Source: Nitrospina sp. (GTDB taxonomy: Bacteria > Nitrospinota > Nitrospinia > Nitrospinales > JACRGP01). Taken from it: DNA of 64,000 nt. Under the pieces are notes generated by a model. It worked only from the letters and a program-made list of their open reading frames with translations, was not told the origin of the DNA and did not search any database. Where the stretch lies: positions 1 to 64,000 of the forward strand of contig JACAVV010000019.1 in the NCBI GenBank assembly GCA_024648695.1, given 5' to 3'. Below are positions 47,277 through 57,700 of this stretch, one piece after another (positions within the stretch are counted from its first letter, which is position 1; every line of letters begins with the position of its first letter). The translations under genes were made by a program, and so were the position numbers.

Positions 47277-47657
47277 TCAATTCTTCTTTTTTATTCCCAA
47301 GTGCTCACTCAATTCCTGTTCAATCTGCTTTGACCCTTCTTTGGAATTCAACATCACCAGATTCTGCAAATGCTGGTACGATTCCAGGGGAATCTCAGAA
47401 AACTCAATAGCTACCCCATTTCCGAAGCATCGGCTGATAGATCCTTTTACCTGAAAATCCACTGGGGGTTCCACCCCTTCCAAAGAAAGCGTGACCATAC
47501 AATCACCGCTAACGTCCATTTCTTCTTCACAATCGATAAAGATTCCATTCATACTCAAATCACGAGTTTTTCTTGAATCATAGCTAATGTCACCCGTTTG
47601 AAGAGCGGCTTTGATTTTCAAGGGAACACGGGAAAATTCACGGTGATTTTCAGTCAT
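47277..47657 (-). CDS. PilZ-domain protein (c-di-GMP receptor candidate)
   Basis: A 126-aa single PilZ domain with both c-di-GMP-binding motifs: REFSR (RxxxR, residues 6-10) and DLSMNG (D/NxSxxG, residues 33-38). No other domain is present. It is convergent with the CheX genes. The proximity suggests, but does not show, joint control of motility. Confidence 0.88.
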   Translation of the reverse strand: MTENHREFSRVPLKIKAALQTGDISYDSRKTRDLSMNGIFIDCEEEMDVSGDCMVTLSLEGVEPPVDFQVKGSISRCFGNGVAIEFSEIPLESYQHLQNLVMLNSKEGSKQIEQELSEHLGIKKKN

Positions 47658-47774
47658 TGCACAACCTCAATAGTTATTTCTTCTATATTACCCAAAAATT
47701 CCATTAAATAAAAGCATTAACTTTAACATTAAGGGTAAATATTTAAAAAAGTACAACTTCCAACCTTCCGGACC

Positions 47775-47803
47775 TTGACACTTCAAAAATAGGGTCTTAT
47801 TAG
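47775..47803 (+). promoter_or_regulatory. Probable dnaK promoter
   Basis: TTGACA (47775-47780), 17-bp spacer, TATTAG (47798-47803), about 66 bp before the dnaK ATG. No CIRCE inverted repeat (TTAGCACTC-type) and no sigma-32 CCCCAT box was found. Confidence 0.45.
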
Positions 47804-47869
47804 ATAGGCAACAAATTTTATGCGGATTTCCCGTCTTATGAAATAACCCCAATGGAAAGGACAAATAGT

Positions 47870-49792
47870 ATGGGCAAAATTATCGGGATTGATTTAGGAA
47901 CCACCAATTCCGTGGTTGCGGTCATGGAAGGAAACGAACCTAAAGTTATCGTAAATGAAGAAGGAAGCCAGACCACGCCTTCCGTCGTTGCGTTTACTAA
48001 AGATGGGGAAATTCTTGTTGGCCAGGTTGCAAAACGTCAGGCAATCGCTAACCCGGAAAACACCATCTATTCCGTTAAGCGCTTTATGGGAAGAAGTCAG
48101 GATGAAGTCTCGGAAGAGTTGAAAATGGTCCCCTATAAAGTGGTTAAAGGACCCAAAAATGATGTTTTGATCGAGGCGAATGGTAAAACCTACAGTCCTC
48201 CTGAAATTTCTGCAATGATTCTTCAAAAACTCAAGCGGTCTGCAGAGGCTTATCTGGGAGAAACGGTAACAGAAGCTGTGATCACGGTCCCTGCCTATTT
48301 TAATGATGCGCAAAGGCAGGCCACTAAAGACGCGGGTAAAATTGCCGGACTGGAAGTGAAGAGAATCATCAACGAACCCACCGCATCGGCTCTTGCGTAT
48401 GGACTGGATAAGAAAAAAGATCAAATGATCGCCGTTTACGACTTTGGTGGAGGTACCTTTGATATCTCTATTCTCGAAGTTGGTGACAACGTCGTGGAAG
48501 TTAAATCCACCAATGGTGACACACATTTGGGGGGTGACAACCTTGATCAAAAAATCATCGACTGGATGATCGAGGAATTTAAAAAAGATCAGGGAATCGA
48601 TTTGCGAAAAGACAACATGGCGCTTCAACGGTTGAAAGAAACGGCCGAAAAAGCCAAGATGGAGTTGTCTTCAGTCAACGAAACGGAAATCAATCTTCCT
48701 TTCATCACTGCAGATCAAACTGGACCCAAGCACTTGAATCTTAAACTGAGCCGGTCCAAATTTGAATCTATGGTGGATGATCTGATCGAACGTTCCAAAG
48801 ACCCTTGTGTGAAGGCACTTGCGGATGCTGGATTGAAATCCGCGGACATTAATGAGGCCGTACTGGTGGGTGGGTCAACCCGTGTGCCCAAAGTTCAAAA
48901 TCTCGTTAAAGACCTGTTTGGTAAAGAACCCCATCGAGGGGTGAACCCGGACGAGGTGGTAGCACTTGGCGCGGCTGTTCAGGCGGGTGTGTTGTCTGGA
49001 GATGTAAAAGATATTCTACTTCTCGACGTCACGCCTCTATCTCTTGGAATCGAGACTCTGGGTGGAGTCACGACTCGCTTGATTGAACGCAATACCACGA
49101 TTCCTACGCGCAAGAGTGAAACTTTCTCCACCGCCGCAGACAATCAGCCCAGTGTTGAGATCAACGTTCTCCAGGGAGAGCGTGAGATGGCGCAGGACAA
49201 CCGTTCGCTGGGTAAATTTCATCTCGACGGTATTCCTCCTGCACCGCGTGGTGTTCCACAGGTAGAAGTTACATTTGACATCGATGCCAATGGTATCTTG
49301 AATGTTTCCGCCAAGGACAAGGCAACCGGTAAAGAACAGAAGATTACCATTACCGGTAGCACCGGTCTTGACGAAAAAGATATCGACCAGATGGTCAAGG
49401 ATGCAGAGTCCAATGCTGAAGCGGATAAAGAACGGCGCGAGCTGATTGATGTCCGCAACCAGTTGGATGGTCTTGTCTACAATACCGAAAAAACCATCAA
49501 GGACAATAAAGAGAAGTTGCCCGAAGATGATGTCAAGGAAGCCGAAGATACTATTAAAGCGGCTCGGGACGTTTTGGAAAGCACAACGGCTGAACCGATG
49601 AAGGAACAGATCGAAAAGCTGAACCAGATCGCTCATAAAATTGCCCAGGCTTTGTATAGTCAAACGCAGGGGGCTGATGGAGCCGAGGGTGGTGCCGATC
49701 AGAACCCTGAAGGTTCTACCGGTGGAGATGACAAGAAATCGGAAGATGATGATGTTGTCGATGCCGAGTTTGAAGACATCAGCAAAAAATAG
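47870..49792 (+). CDS. dnaK: Chaperone DnaK (Hsp70)
   Basis: Hsp70 of 640 aa from ATG 47870. The nucleotide-binding domain has [26 protein letters not shown] and [11 protein letters not shown]; the linker is [11 protein letters not shown] and the substrate domain [10 protein letters not shown]. The C-terminus ends in a disordered acidic tail, [11 protein letters not shown]. The preferred ATG is preceded by AAAGGA about 8 nt upstream; the track ORF starts six codons earlier. grpE and dnaJ follow. A hairpin-T terminator lies between dnaK and grpE. Confidence 0.97.
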   Translation: MGKIIGIDLGTTNSVVAVMEGNEPKVIVNEEGSQTTPSVVAFTKDGEILVGQVAKRQAIANPENTIYSVKRFMGRSQDEVSEELKMVPYKVVKGPKNDVLIEANGKTYSPPEISAMILQKLKRSAEAYLGETVTEAVITVPAYFNDAQRQATKDAGKIAGLEVKRIINEPTASALAYGLDKKKDQMIAVYDFGGGTFDISILEVGDNVVEVKSTNGDTHLGGDNLDQKIIDWMIEEFKKDQGIDLRKDNMALQRLKETAEKAKMELSSVNETEINLPFITADQTGPKHLNLKLSRSKFESMVDDLIERSKDPCVKALADAGLKSADINEAVLVGGSTRVPKVQNLVKDLFGKEPHRGVNPDEVVALGAAVQAGVLSGDVKDILLLDVTPLSLGIETLGGVTTRLIERNTTIPTRKSETFSTAADNQPSVEINVLQGEREMAQDNRSLGKFHLDGIPPAPRGVPQVEVTFDIDANGILNVSAKDKATGKEQKITITGSTGLDEKDIDQMVKDAESNAEADKERRELIDVRNQLDGLVYNTEKTIKDNKEKLPEDDVKEAEDTIKAARDVLESTTAEPMKEQIEKLNQIAHKIAQALYSQTQGADGAEGGADQNPEGSTGGDDKKSEDDDVVDAEFEDISKK

Positions 49793-49840
49793 AACCGGCA
49801 GTACTTTTGACCAGATTAGTAGCTACTTAAGGTAGATAAG

Positions 49841-49868
49841 GGCATGGAATTGGGTTTCCATGCCTTTT
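49841..49868 (+). terminator. Terminator/attenuator between dnaK and grpE
   Basis: GGCATGGAA / TTCCATGCC form a 9-bp stem with loop TTGGGT, followed by TTTT. Partial read-through could lower grpE-dnaJ output relative to dnaK. Confidence 0.8.
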
Positions 49869-49923
49869 CTGGTTCTACTTCCAATTCAACCCGCCATTTT
49901 TCTATTTTTTTGAGAGTGATCCA

Positions 49924-50526
49924 ATGACCGAAGAAGAAAAACCAACGCAAGAGGGTGAGGCTCCAAAGTTCACGGTAACAGACAAACGACACTGGGTCGA
50001 TGAAGACGAGGATGCCGAGACAAGCGAGCCGGAAGACCGGCTTCCGACCTTTGTGGAACAGCTTAAAAAAGAAGCTGAAGAAAAGGACAAGCGTTTAAGG
50101 GACTACATCGCCGCCTATAAGGCAAAGGGTGCTGAAAACGACGAGTTTCGCCAACGATTGCAGAGGGAAAACGATTCTCGTCTGGACCAGTCCAAGGCAA
50201 ATCTTTTTGGCGCATTGCTCCCCATTCTGGATAATTTGAAGAGGGCCAGCCTGGCTTCCAAAGAGAACAAGGATTTTGACAGTTTGAGTCAGGGCGTAGA
50301 AATGATCATTTCCCAGTTTTCCAAAACCCTGGAAGAAAATGGGGTGAAATCTATCGACACCATAAACCGGGCATTCAACGCCGCAACGGATGAAGTTTTC
50401 CTGACTGAAGAAACCGAGGACCCGGCTATGGATAATTTTATTCTGGAAGAATTGGAGCCGGGTTATATGTATAAAGACAAACTGATCAAACCCACTAAAG
50501 TCAAAGTGGGCAAATTGAAAAATTAA
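49924..50526 (+). CDS. grpE: Nucleotide-exchange factor GrpE
   Basis: DnaK nucleotide-exchange factor, 200 aa. An acidic disordered N-terminus is followed by a long coiled coil (EQLKKEAEEKDKRLRDYIAAYKAK) and a C-terminal beta domain (VEMIISQFSKTLEENGVKSID, then EELEPGYMYKDKLIKPTKVKVG). It resembles the divergent GrpE of delta-proteobacteria. Its position after dnaK and before dnaJ is unusual compared with the hrcA-grpE-dnaK-dnaJ order of many bacteria. Confidence 0.9.
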   Translation: MTEEEKPTQEGEAPKFTVTDKRHWVDEDEDAETSEPEDRLPTFVEQLKKEAEEKDKRLRDYIAAYKAKGAENDEFRQRLQRENDSRLDQSKANLFGALLPILDNLKRASLASKENKDFDSLSQGVEMIISQFSKTLEENGVKSIDTINRAFNAATDEVFLTEETEDPAMDNFILEELEPGYMYKDKLIKPTKVKVGKLKN

Positions 50527-50607
50527 AGTTGAGGACAATGACTTCATCATCCAAATCATACGCTATTTCAGGCCTCAAAGGGCTTGCCTAAATCATTAAG
50601 GATTCCT

Positions 50608-51693
50608 ATGACCAAACGCGACTACTATGAAATTTTAAACGTCAACCGAAATGCCAGTGAATCCGAAATTAAAAAATCCTACCGCCAACTGGCTTTAAAA
50701 TATCATCCCGATAAAAATCCTGGCGACCACGAAGCCGAGGAAAAATTCAAGGAAGCGTCTGAAGCCTATGAGGTCCTTAGAGACGCTGAGAAAAGGAAAG
50801 TTTACGATCAGTTTGGCCACGAAGGATTGAAGGGTCAGGGTTTTAGCGGGTTCCAGGGATTCGATGATATCTTCTCGCAATTTGGGGATATTTTTGGCGA
50901 TTTTTTTGGCGGCGGCGGACGTCAACGCACAGGTGCCGACTTGCGTTTGGACATTAAGCTAACTTTTACCGAGGCGGCTTTTGGAACACAAAAGGAAGTC
51001 GATGTCAACAAACATGTGGAATGTGGTCACTGCCATGGAAGTGGCTGTAAACCGGGAACCTCCCCCATCACCTGTTCCACCTGTCGAGGAACCGGACAAG
51101 TGGTCCGCACCCAGGGATTTTTTAGCATGAGTAGTCCGTGTCCGCATTGTCATGGAGAAGGACAAACCATTTCCGATCCCTGTAAAGACTGCCGGGGTCA
51201 GGGACGCGTAATCAATAAAAAGCAAATTTCAGTCAATATTCCACCAGGAGTTGATGACGGTTCCCGACTGCGTCTGCGTGGAGAGGGAGAAACCGGCCCG
51301 GGGAATGTACCTCCCGGTGATCTATATGTCTTCCTTCATGTAGAGGCCCACGACTTTTTTCATCGTGACGGATACGATATCTACAGCCGAATGCCCATTT
51401 CGTTTTCGCAGGCGGCTTTAGGTGCAGAGGTGGAAGTTCCCATGCTGGACGGAAAAACGCAAACCATCAACATTCCCCCTGGCACCCAATCCGGGGAGCC
51501 CTACAAAATCCGTGGTGCAGGAATCCCCAATGTCCGAGGACATGGCAGAGGTGATCAAATCATCCAGTTGATTGTTGAAACGCCCAAAAAACTCAACAAA
51601 CGCCAAAAAGAACTCTTCCATGACCTAGCCGATATCGATGGTAAACCAGTGAAGGAAATACTAAAAGGGTTCTTTCAAAAACTGGTACCATAA
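50608..51693 (+). CDS. dnaJ: Chaperone DnaJ (Hsp40)
   Basis: DnaK co-chaperone of 361 aa from ATG 50608 (AAGGA 5 nt upstream; the track starts at TTG 50584). A J domain with KYHPDKNPG (HPD) is followed by a Gly/Phe linker ([13 protein letters not shown]). Four CxxCxGxG-type zinc motifs ([33 protein letters not shown]) and the C-terminal substrate domains complete it. It is a class I DnaJ. Confidence 0.97.
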   Translation: MTKRDYYEILNVNRNASESEIKKSYRQLALKYHPDKNPGDHEAEEKFKEASEAYEVLRDAEKRKVYDQFGHEGLKGQGFSGFQGFDDIFSQFGDIFGDFFGGGGRQRTGADLRLDIKLTFTEAAFGTQKEVDVNKHVECGHCHGSGCKPGTSPITCSTCRGTGQVVRTQGFFSMSSPCPHCHGEGQTISDPCKDCRGQGRVINKKQISVNIPPGVDDGSRLRLRGEGETGPGNVPPGDLYVFLHVEAHDFFHRDGYDIYSRMPISFSQAALGAEVEVPMLDGKTQTINIPPGTQSGEPYKIRGAGIPNVRGHGRGDQIIQLIVETPKKLNKRQKELFHDLADIDGKPVKEILKGFFQKLVP

Positions 51694-52133
51694 CCCTAAT
51701 TAAAGCTTAGAATCTGATTTTATCGTATATTTTAAAAGGTAGCCTTTTAAAATATACGGATGATTGAAGGAAGTGTCCGTAAAACGTCCTAAAAGCTTTG
51801 GATCGGCAAGCGGCGGTCGCTATTATAGGTTCCCAAGTGAGCAAAACCACTCTTCCTTTAGATATTACCCAAAATTGCGAAACTATATATTTGGATCTGG
51901 AAAGCAGTCAAGACTGTGGAAAGCTACAAAATCCTTCCTTCACAATTTCCCGGATAATCTTTGATGCGAAACTTTGATAAGAATATGAGCCCCGCTATTA
52001 AACAAATGGGTATTCTGGAGAAGTCGAATCGTTTCCTCTCTCAATTTCCCCAAGGGGATTTGTGAATTTCAAATTAATTAAAAACCTAATTCGACTTGTT
52101 CTCTACCGTTATTATTCTTTTCCAATTTTATAG
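51694..52133. other. 440-bp gene-poor gap after dnaJ
   Basis: Contains the perfect 16-bp palindrome at 51724-51758. A 66-codon TTG-started ORF (51764-51964) is not convincing and no RNA gene was recognised. Confidence 0.5.
51724..51758 (+). repeat. Perfect 16-bp inverted repeat, loop TAG
   Basis: CGTATATTTTAAAAGG (51724-51739) and CCTTTTAAAATATACG (51743-51758) are exact complements separated by 3 nt. It lies about 30 bp after the dnaJ stop. The stem may end dnaJ transcription, although no T run follows. An operator for the next gene is an alternative. Confidence 0.75.
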
Positions 52134-53201
52134 ATGGATATATTAAAAGGTTTATTCAGTTTTTTTTCCTTCTTGATTATTTTTGCCACCGTCATGCCCC
52201 TGATACGGGAAACCCATTGGGGTATACGTGTATTTGATTTTCCCAGATTGCAAATAGCCATATCAGGAATCTTTGTTTTTTTGGTTTATTTTGGACTTTT
52301 TAATAACACTGGCTTTGATCTGGCGCTATTGATTGCGGTGTTATCAGCCTCCATTTGGCAACTTTACATTATTCGTCCTTATACCTCACTGGCCTCTAAT
52401 GAAGTAAAGGACACAGTTTCAAAAAGACCGGACAATTTAATCAGTTTGCTGGTCTCCAATGTCTATCAACCTAATAAAAATTATGAAGGGTTATTGAAGA
52501 TCATCCGTGAAGTAAATCCGGATATCATTTTAACCCTTGAAACAAATCAATGGTGGGAACAAAAATTGGCATCACTTGAAAAGGACTATCCTTATAATCT
52601 GAAATGCCCACAGGATAACCTATATGGGATGCATTTATATTCCAGGCTCCCCATCAACAATCCACAAATTCGCTATCTTGTTGAAGACGATATCCCATCA
52701 ATGTTTGCAGAGGTCAAAATGCGAACAGGTCACAAGGTGGACTTGTATTGCTTACATCCGCCACCACCCAGCCCTACGGAAAATGAGTTTTCCGGTGAAC
52801 GGGATGCAGAACTTCTGGTAGTTGGAAAAGCGTCGAAAAAGAATAAAAATTCGGTAATCGTTACAGGAGATTTAAATGATGTAGCATGGTCATCTACCAC
52901 TAGATTATTTAAGAAAATAAGCGGCCTTTTAGATCCTCGAGTGGGTCGTGGAATGTTTAGTACCTTTCACGCCAAATATTGGTTTCTTCGTTGGCCCCTT
53001 GATCATTTATTCCATTCTAATGATTTTACAGTGGCTTCAATGGGCACTCTTCCTTTTTTTGGGTCCGATCATTTTCCCATCCATATCACTTTGTGTCATG
53101 AGCCTAAAATGGAAACCGTTCAAGAACCCGAGAAACCAAACGAAGAGGATAAGAAAAGAGCAGAAAACATCATTCAGGAAGAAAACGCGCAACCTATTTG
53201 A
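52134..53201 (+). CDS. Membrane-anchored endonuclease/exonuclease/phosphatase (EEP) family protein
   Basis: Protein of 355 aa. Three N-terminal hydrophobic segments (about 1-85) anchor an EEP domain (from about 100) on the far side of the membrane. Motifs are SNVYQPNKNYEGL, TLETNQWWEQK (metal-binding Glu), GDLNDVAWSS and PLDHLFHS, ending in FFGSDHFPIHI (His). This architecture is common in YafD/ElsH-like exported EEP proteins. The substrate may be nucleic acid, phosphoinositide-like lipid or sphingolipid; undecided. The acidic C-terminal tail is disordered. Confidence 0.85.
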   Translation: MDILKGLFSFFSFLIIFATVMPLIRETHWGIRVFDFPRLQIAISGIFVFLVYFGLFNNTGFDLALLIAVLSASIWQLYIIRPYTSLASNEVKDTVSKRPDNLISLLVSNVYQPNKNYEGLLKIIREVNPDIILTLETNQWWEQKLASLEKDYPYNLKCPQDNLYGMHLYSRLPINNPQIRYLVEDDIPSMFAEVKMRTGHKVDLYCLHPPPPSPTENEFSGERDAELLVVGKASKKNKNSVIVTGDLNDVAWSSTTRLFKKISGLLDPRVGRGMFSTFHAKYWFLRWPLDHLFHSNDFTVASMGTLPFFGSDHFPIHITLCHEPKMETVQEPEKPNEEDKKRAENIIQEENAQPI

Positions 53202-53313
53202 ATTGAAAAATAAAAACAACAAACAGAATACAACGGTCAACCAAGATTATTAAAACTACACCTTTTCGTAGGTTTCCAGTTTTAATTTGGCCGAAAACTT
53301 ATTAGGAAAACTT

Positions 53314-54789
53314 TTAAGTCTTCAAAAACTGGCTGTGTGGGAGTAAGGTGCTTCCCATGAGATATTCGTCGACACTGCGAGCGGCTTCCCGGCCTTCCGC
53401 GATGGCCCATACCACTAAGGATTGACCTCGGGTCATATCACCGGCAGTGAAGATGCCTTCAATGTCGGTGCTTTTGCATTCGTCACTCCAGACGTTGCCC
53501 CGTCCATCCAATTTGATACCTAATTGCTCAAGCATACCTTCGTGAATTGGGTGAACGAATCCCATTGCTAGCAAAACCAAGTCGACATCAAGTTCGAAAT
53601 CTGAACTGGGAACGGGTTCCATTTTAGGTCTGCCTGTTTTGGGATCTTTTTCACCAAACTGGATTTTTTGGGCGTGAACCTTTTTGACGTGGCCATTTTC
53701 ACCGGAAAACTTTTTAGTGGAAACACAAAAGTCGCGCACCTCTTTTTCAGCTTCTTCGTGTGAGGAAGAAACACGGTAAATCATGGGCCATTGCGGCCAG
53801 GGATTACTACTGGCCCGTCCTTTCGGAGGCTCTGGAAGTAATTCGAATTGATATACGTTTTTGGCGCCCTGGCGCAGAGACGTGCCCAGACAGTCCGATC
53901 CAGTGTCTCCTCCCCCGATGATCAACACGTTTTTGCCTTTGGCTGAAATCGCGACATCCTCCGGGATGGTATCTCCTTCATTGCGTTTGTTTTGTTGAGG
54001 GAGAAATTCCATGGCGAAATGGATTCCTTCCAAATCCCGACCCTCTACCGTTAGGTCCCTTGGCTTTTGGGATCCGCCACACAAAATCAAGGCATCGTAT
54101 TCTTTACGCAAATCATCGATAGATACGTTTTGTCCCACATGGGCATTGGTCTTGAATTCTACGCCATCTCCTTCCATCACTTTCAAACGGCGTTTGACGA
54201 CTTCCTTTTCCAGCTTGAAATGAGGAATGCCGTACATCAAGAGTCCGCCAATCCGGTCGTCTTTTTCGAACACGGTTACGGAATGCCCTACGCTGTTGAG
54301 TTGATCCGCCGCAGCCAATCCTGCCGGCCCCGATCCCACCACGGCAACTTTCTTTCCCGTACGCTTTTTGGGGGGATTGGGTTGAATCCAACCCATTTCA
54401 AAGCCTTTTTCTGACACCGCTTGCTCAATGTTCATGATTGTAACTGGGGGTTCGGTGATGCCGAGAACACAGGCCCCTTCACATGGAGCGGGACAAATAC
54501 GCCCGGTGAATTCAGGAAAATTATTCGTTTTCAATAAAAGATCAAGAGCGTCTTTCCAGCGGTCGCGAAAAACCATATCATTCCATTCGGGAATGAGGTT
54601 TCCTAAAGGACAGCCCGATTCACTTTGGCAAAAGGGAACGCCGCAATCCATACACCGAGCGCCCTGCTGACGAAATTGCTCGTCAGTAAACGGTTGATAC
54701 ACTTCTTTCTGATCGTTCAATCGATCAGCAACCGGCCGCGGGCTAGGGGTTTCCCGGGGAAATTCCATAAAACCTTTTATCGCACCCAT
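53314..54789 (-). CDS. gltD: Glutamate synthase small subunit
   Basis: NADPH-oxidising subunit of GOGAT, 491 aa. The N-terminal [4Fe-4S] ligands are CMDCGVPFC and GCPLGNLIPEWND, then CPAPCEGACVLG. The FAD-binding AVVGSGPAGLAAADQL and the NADPH-binding VLIIGGGDTGSDCLGT follow. It is downstream of gltB by 2 bp, clearly one operon. Confidence 0.96.
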   Translation of the reverse strand: MGAIKGFMEFPRETPSPRPVADRLNDQKEVYQPFTDEQFRQQGARCMDCGVPFCQSESGCPLGNLIPEWNDMVFRDRWKDALDLLLKTNNFPEFTGRICPAPCEGACVLGITEPPVTIMNIEQAVSEKGFEMGWIQPNPPKKRTGKKVAVVGSGPAGLAAADQLNSVGHSVTVFEKDDRIGGLLMYGIPHFKLEKEVVKRRLKVMEGDGVEFKTNAHVGQNVSIDDLRKEYDALILCGGSQKPRDLTVEGRDLEGIHFAMEFLPQQNKRNEGDTIPEDVAISAKGKNVLIIGGGDTGSDCLGTSLRQGAKNVYQFELLPEPPKGRASSNPWPQWPMIYRVSSSHEEAEKEVRDFCVSTKKFSGENGHVKKVHAQKIQFGEKDPKTGRPKMEPVPSSDFELDVDLVLLAMGFVHPIHEGMLEQLGIKLDGRGNVWSDECKSTDIEGIFTAGDMTRGQSLVVWAIAEGREAARSVDEYLMGSTLLPHSQFLKT

Positions 54790-54791
54790 AC

Positions 54792-57700
54792 TTATGCCAC
54801 CTCTTCTAATTGAGCTTTATTATTTTCCAATTTAACCTGAGTTTCCTGACGTTTCTTTTCTTCCTGAACACGTCGATAATCTTTGGGGTAAACTTTCACA
54901 AATTGAGGAAGTGTGATTTCCCACTCATCAAGAACTCGACGAGCTACGGTACTGTGAGTATGAATAAAATGCTCCTCAATGAGGGATTTGAGATGCTTAA
55001 TGTCTTCCTCCTCCTCAACCGGAACCAGGTCCACCAACTGCTTATTGCAATGAACCGGGAATTTGTTTTTCGGGTCAAAAATATAAGCAATGCCTCCACT
55101 CATGCCTGCCGCAAAATTTCTGCCGGTACTTCCCAATACAATGACGGTTCCACCGGTCATATATTCACACCCATGGTCCCCTATCCCTTCGACCACGGCT
55201 TCGACTCCACTGTTGCGGATACCGAACCGCTCGCCGACCTGGCCGCGTAAAAATACTTTTCCCGAGATGGCTCCGTACAACAGAACGTTTCCTGCGATCA
55301 TGTTTTTCTCTGGGATAAAATCCGCGTCCTTGTGCGGAAAGGCCACAATTTTCCCACCGGACAAACCTTTGCCCAAATAGTCATTGGCGTCCCCTTCCAA
55401 CTTGAAGGTAATACCAGGCGCCAAAAAGCCACCAAAGGTTTGACCCGCTGAACCTCTAAAATTGACGACAATAGTATCTGGCGGCAAACCGGTTTCACCG
55501 TGTTTCTTTGACACCTCATAACTCAACATGGCACCGGTCGCTCGATCCGTATTTTGAATTGGCAAATCCAGGCGAACTTGAACCTTCTGATCCAGGGCCT
55601 TTCTGCATTTTCGAATCAGAGTGCGGTCGAGAACATTGATAATATCGTTTCTTAAATCCTGGCTGGTCACGTGATGTCGAGCTACATGAACAGGAACTCC
55701 AGGGTTGTAAAATATTGAAGAAAAATTGAGTCCCAGTGACTTCCAATGTTCGATGGCATCGTCGGTTTCCAGCAAGTCGGTCCTGCCAATCAGGTCATCA
55801 AATTTCCGGAAACCCAGTTCAGCCATCCACTCCCGCACCTCCTCCGCCACAAAACGGAAAAAGTTGACCACACTATCAGCAGATCCCTTGAACTTTTTGC
55901 GAAGTTCCGGATCCTGGGTCGCTATTCCCACTGAGCAGGTGTTGAGATGACATTTACGCATCATGATACAACCCAAAGTAACCAGAGGGATGGTGGAAAA
56001 TCCAAACTCATCCGCACCCAGCAAAGCGCCAATTACTACATCCCGTCCGGTTTTCAATTGTCCATCCACTTGAACACGAATCCTGCCGCGCAGATCGTTG
56101 AGCACCAGTACCTGCTGAGTCTCGGCAAGGCCCAGTTCCCAAGGCAATCCTGCATGTTTAATTGAAGTTTGCGGAGAAGCGCCGGTGCCCCCATCGTGTC
56201 CGCTGATCAACACACCATCCGCATGTGCTTTTGAAACACCGGCGGCGACCGTGCCTACACCGATCTCAGACACCAGTTTCACACTCACACCAGCGGTCGG
56301 ATTGGCATTATGCAAATCGAATATCAGTTGTTGCAAATCTTCAATGGAATAAATGTCGTGGTGTGGAGGTGGAGAAATCAAGCCCACACCTGGGGTCGAA
56401 TGGCGCAGTTTGGCAATGTACTCAGACACCTTGTGCCCCGGCAGTTGACCGCCCTCACCCGGCTTCGCCCCTTGTGCTACCTTGATCTGCATTTCCCGCG
56501 CCTGGCTCAGGTAATAACTGTTCACTCCAAACCGGCCCGATGCCACCTGTTTGATAAAACTGTTACGGGAATCACCATTGGGATCGGGAATATACCGCAC
56601 CTTATCTTCACCGCCTTCTCCTGTATTACTTTTACCGCCAAGCCGATTCATGGCTATCGCCAAGGTCTCATGCGCTTCCCGGGAAATGGAACCGATGGAC
56701 ATCGCTCCTGTGCAAAACCGCTTAGTAATCTCTTCCACCGGCTCAACTTCTTCCAAAGGAATAGGGTCTCCAGATTTTTTGATCTTGAACAACCCCCGAA
56801 ACGTACACTGGCGTGTGGCCTGTTCATCACAAATTGAAGAAAACTTTTTAAAAAGTGAATAGTCGTTACTGTGCACCGCATGCTGAATCATAGCGATAGC
56901 ATTTGGATTGATCATATGCTTTTCTTCACCGCGCCGCCAAAAGTATTGTCCGCCAGGGTCCAGATCGGGACCGACCAAGCGTTCATCTACAAATGCTCTT
57001 CGGTGTCTGGCCATTACCTCTTTAGCCACTTCGTCCAGCCCGATTCCACTCACACGGGAGGGGGTACCGGTGAAATATTTTTCAATCAAATCTGAATTCA
57101 ATCCGACCGCCTCAAAAATCTGAGCGCCACGGTAACTTTGAAGCGTCGAGATGCCCATTTTGGCGATAATTTTCAATAAACCTTTGCGGGTGGATTTTAT
57201 ATAATTCTCCTGACCTTTCGCATAATCAGTTTCCTTGACAAAAACCCCTTTGCTCACCATGTCCTCAATGGTTTGGTAGGCAAGGTAAGGATAAATTGCA
57301 GTGGCACCGTATCCTATCAGCAAGGCAAAATGCATCATTTCGCGAGCTTCCGCAGTTTCGATCACAATTCCCACTTTGGTCCGGCTCAACTCACGCAGAA
57401 GGTGGTGATGCACCCCTGCAACACCCAGTAAGCTGGGAATTGGAGCCATATCCTTATTCGTTCCTTGGTCCGAAAGAACCAAAATCGTTGCGCCCTCCTT
57501 AATGGCTTTCGAAGCATCCAGACACAACTGGGAAAGAGCAGAAGACAACCCGGCCTCACCTTCGTCCACAGGAAACAATAAAGGTAAAGTCACTGTTTTT
57601 AATCCGGGCAGATCCAGGTTGCGGATTTTATCCATTTCCTCAGCATTCAGTACCGGATGCTTGATTTTAAGCTTTCGGCAATGTTCCGGAGTCTCACCCA

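Noticed and set aside
47700-47850. CIRCE element or sigma-32 promoter for dnaK
   Set aside because: No TTAGCACTC...GAGTGCTAA repeat and no CCCCAT -10 box were seen.
51764-51964. 66-codon ORF after dnaJ
   Set aside because: TTG start, weak context, odd Ser/Tyr/Phe-rich composition and no family resemblance.
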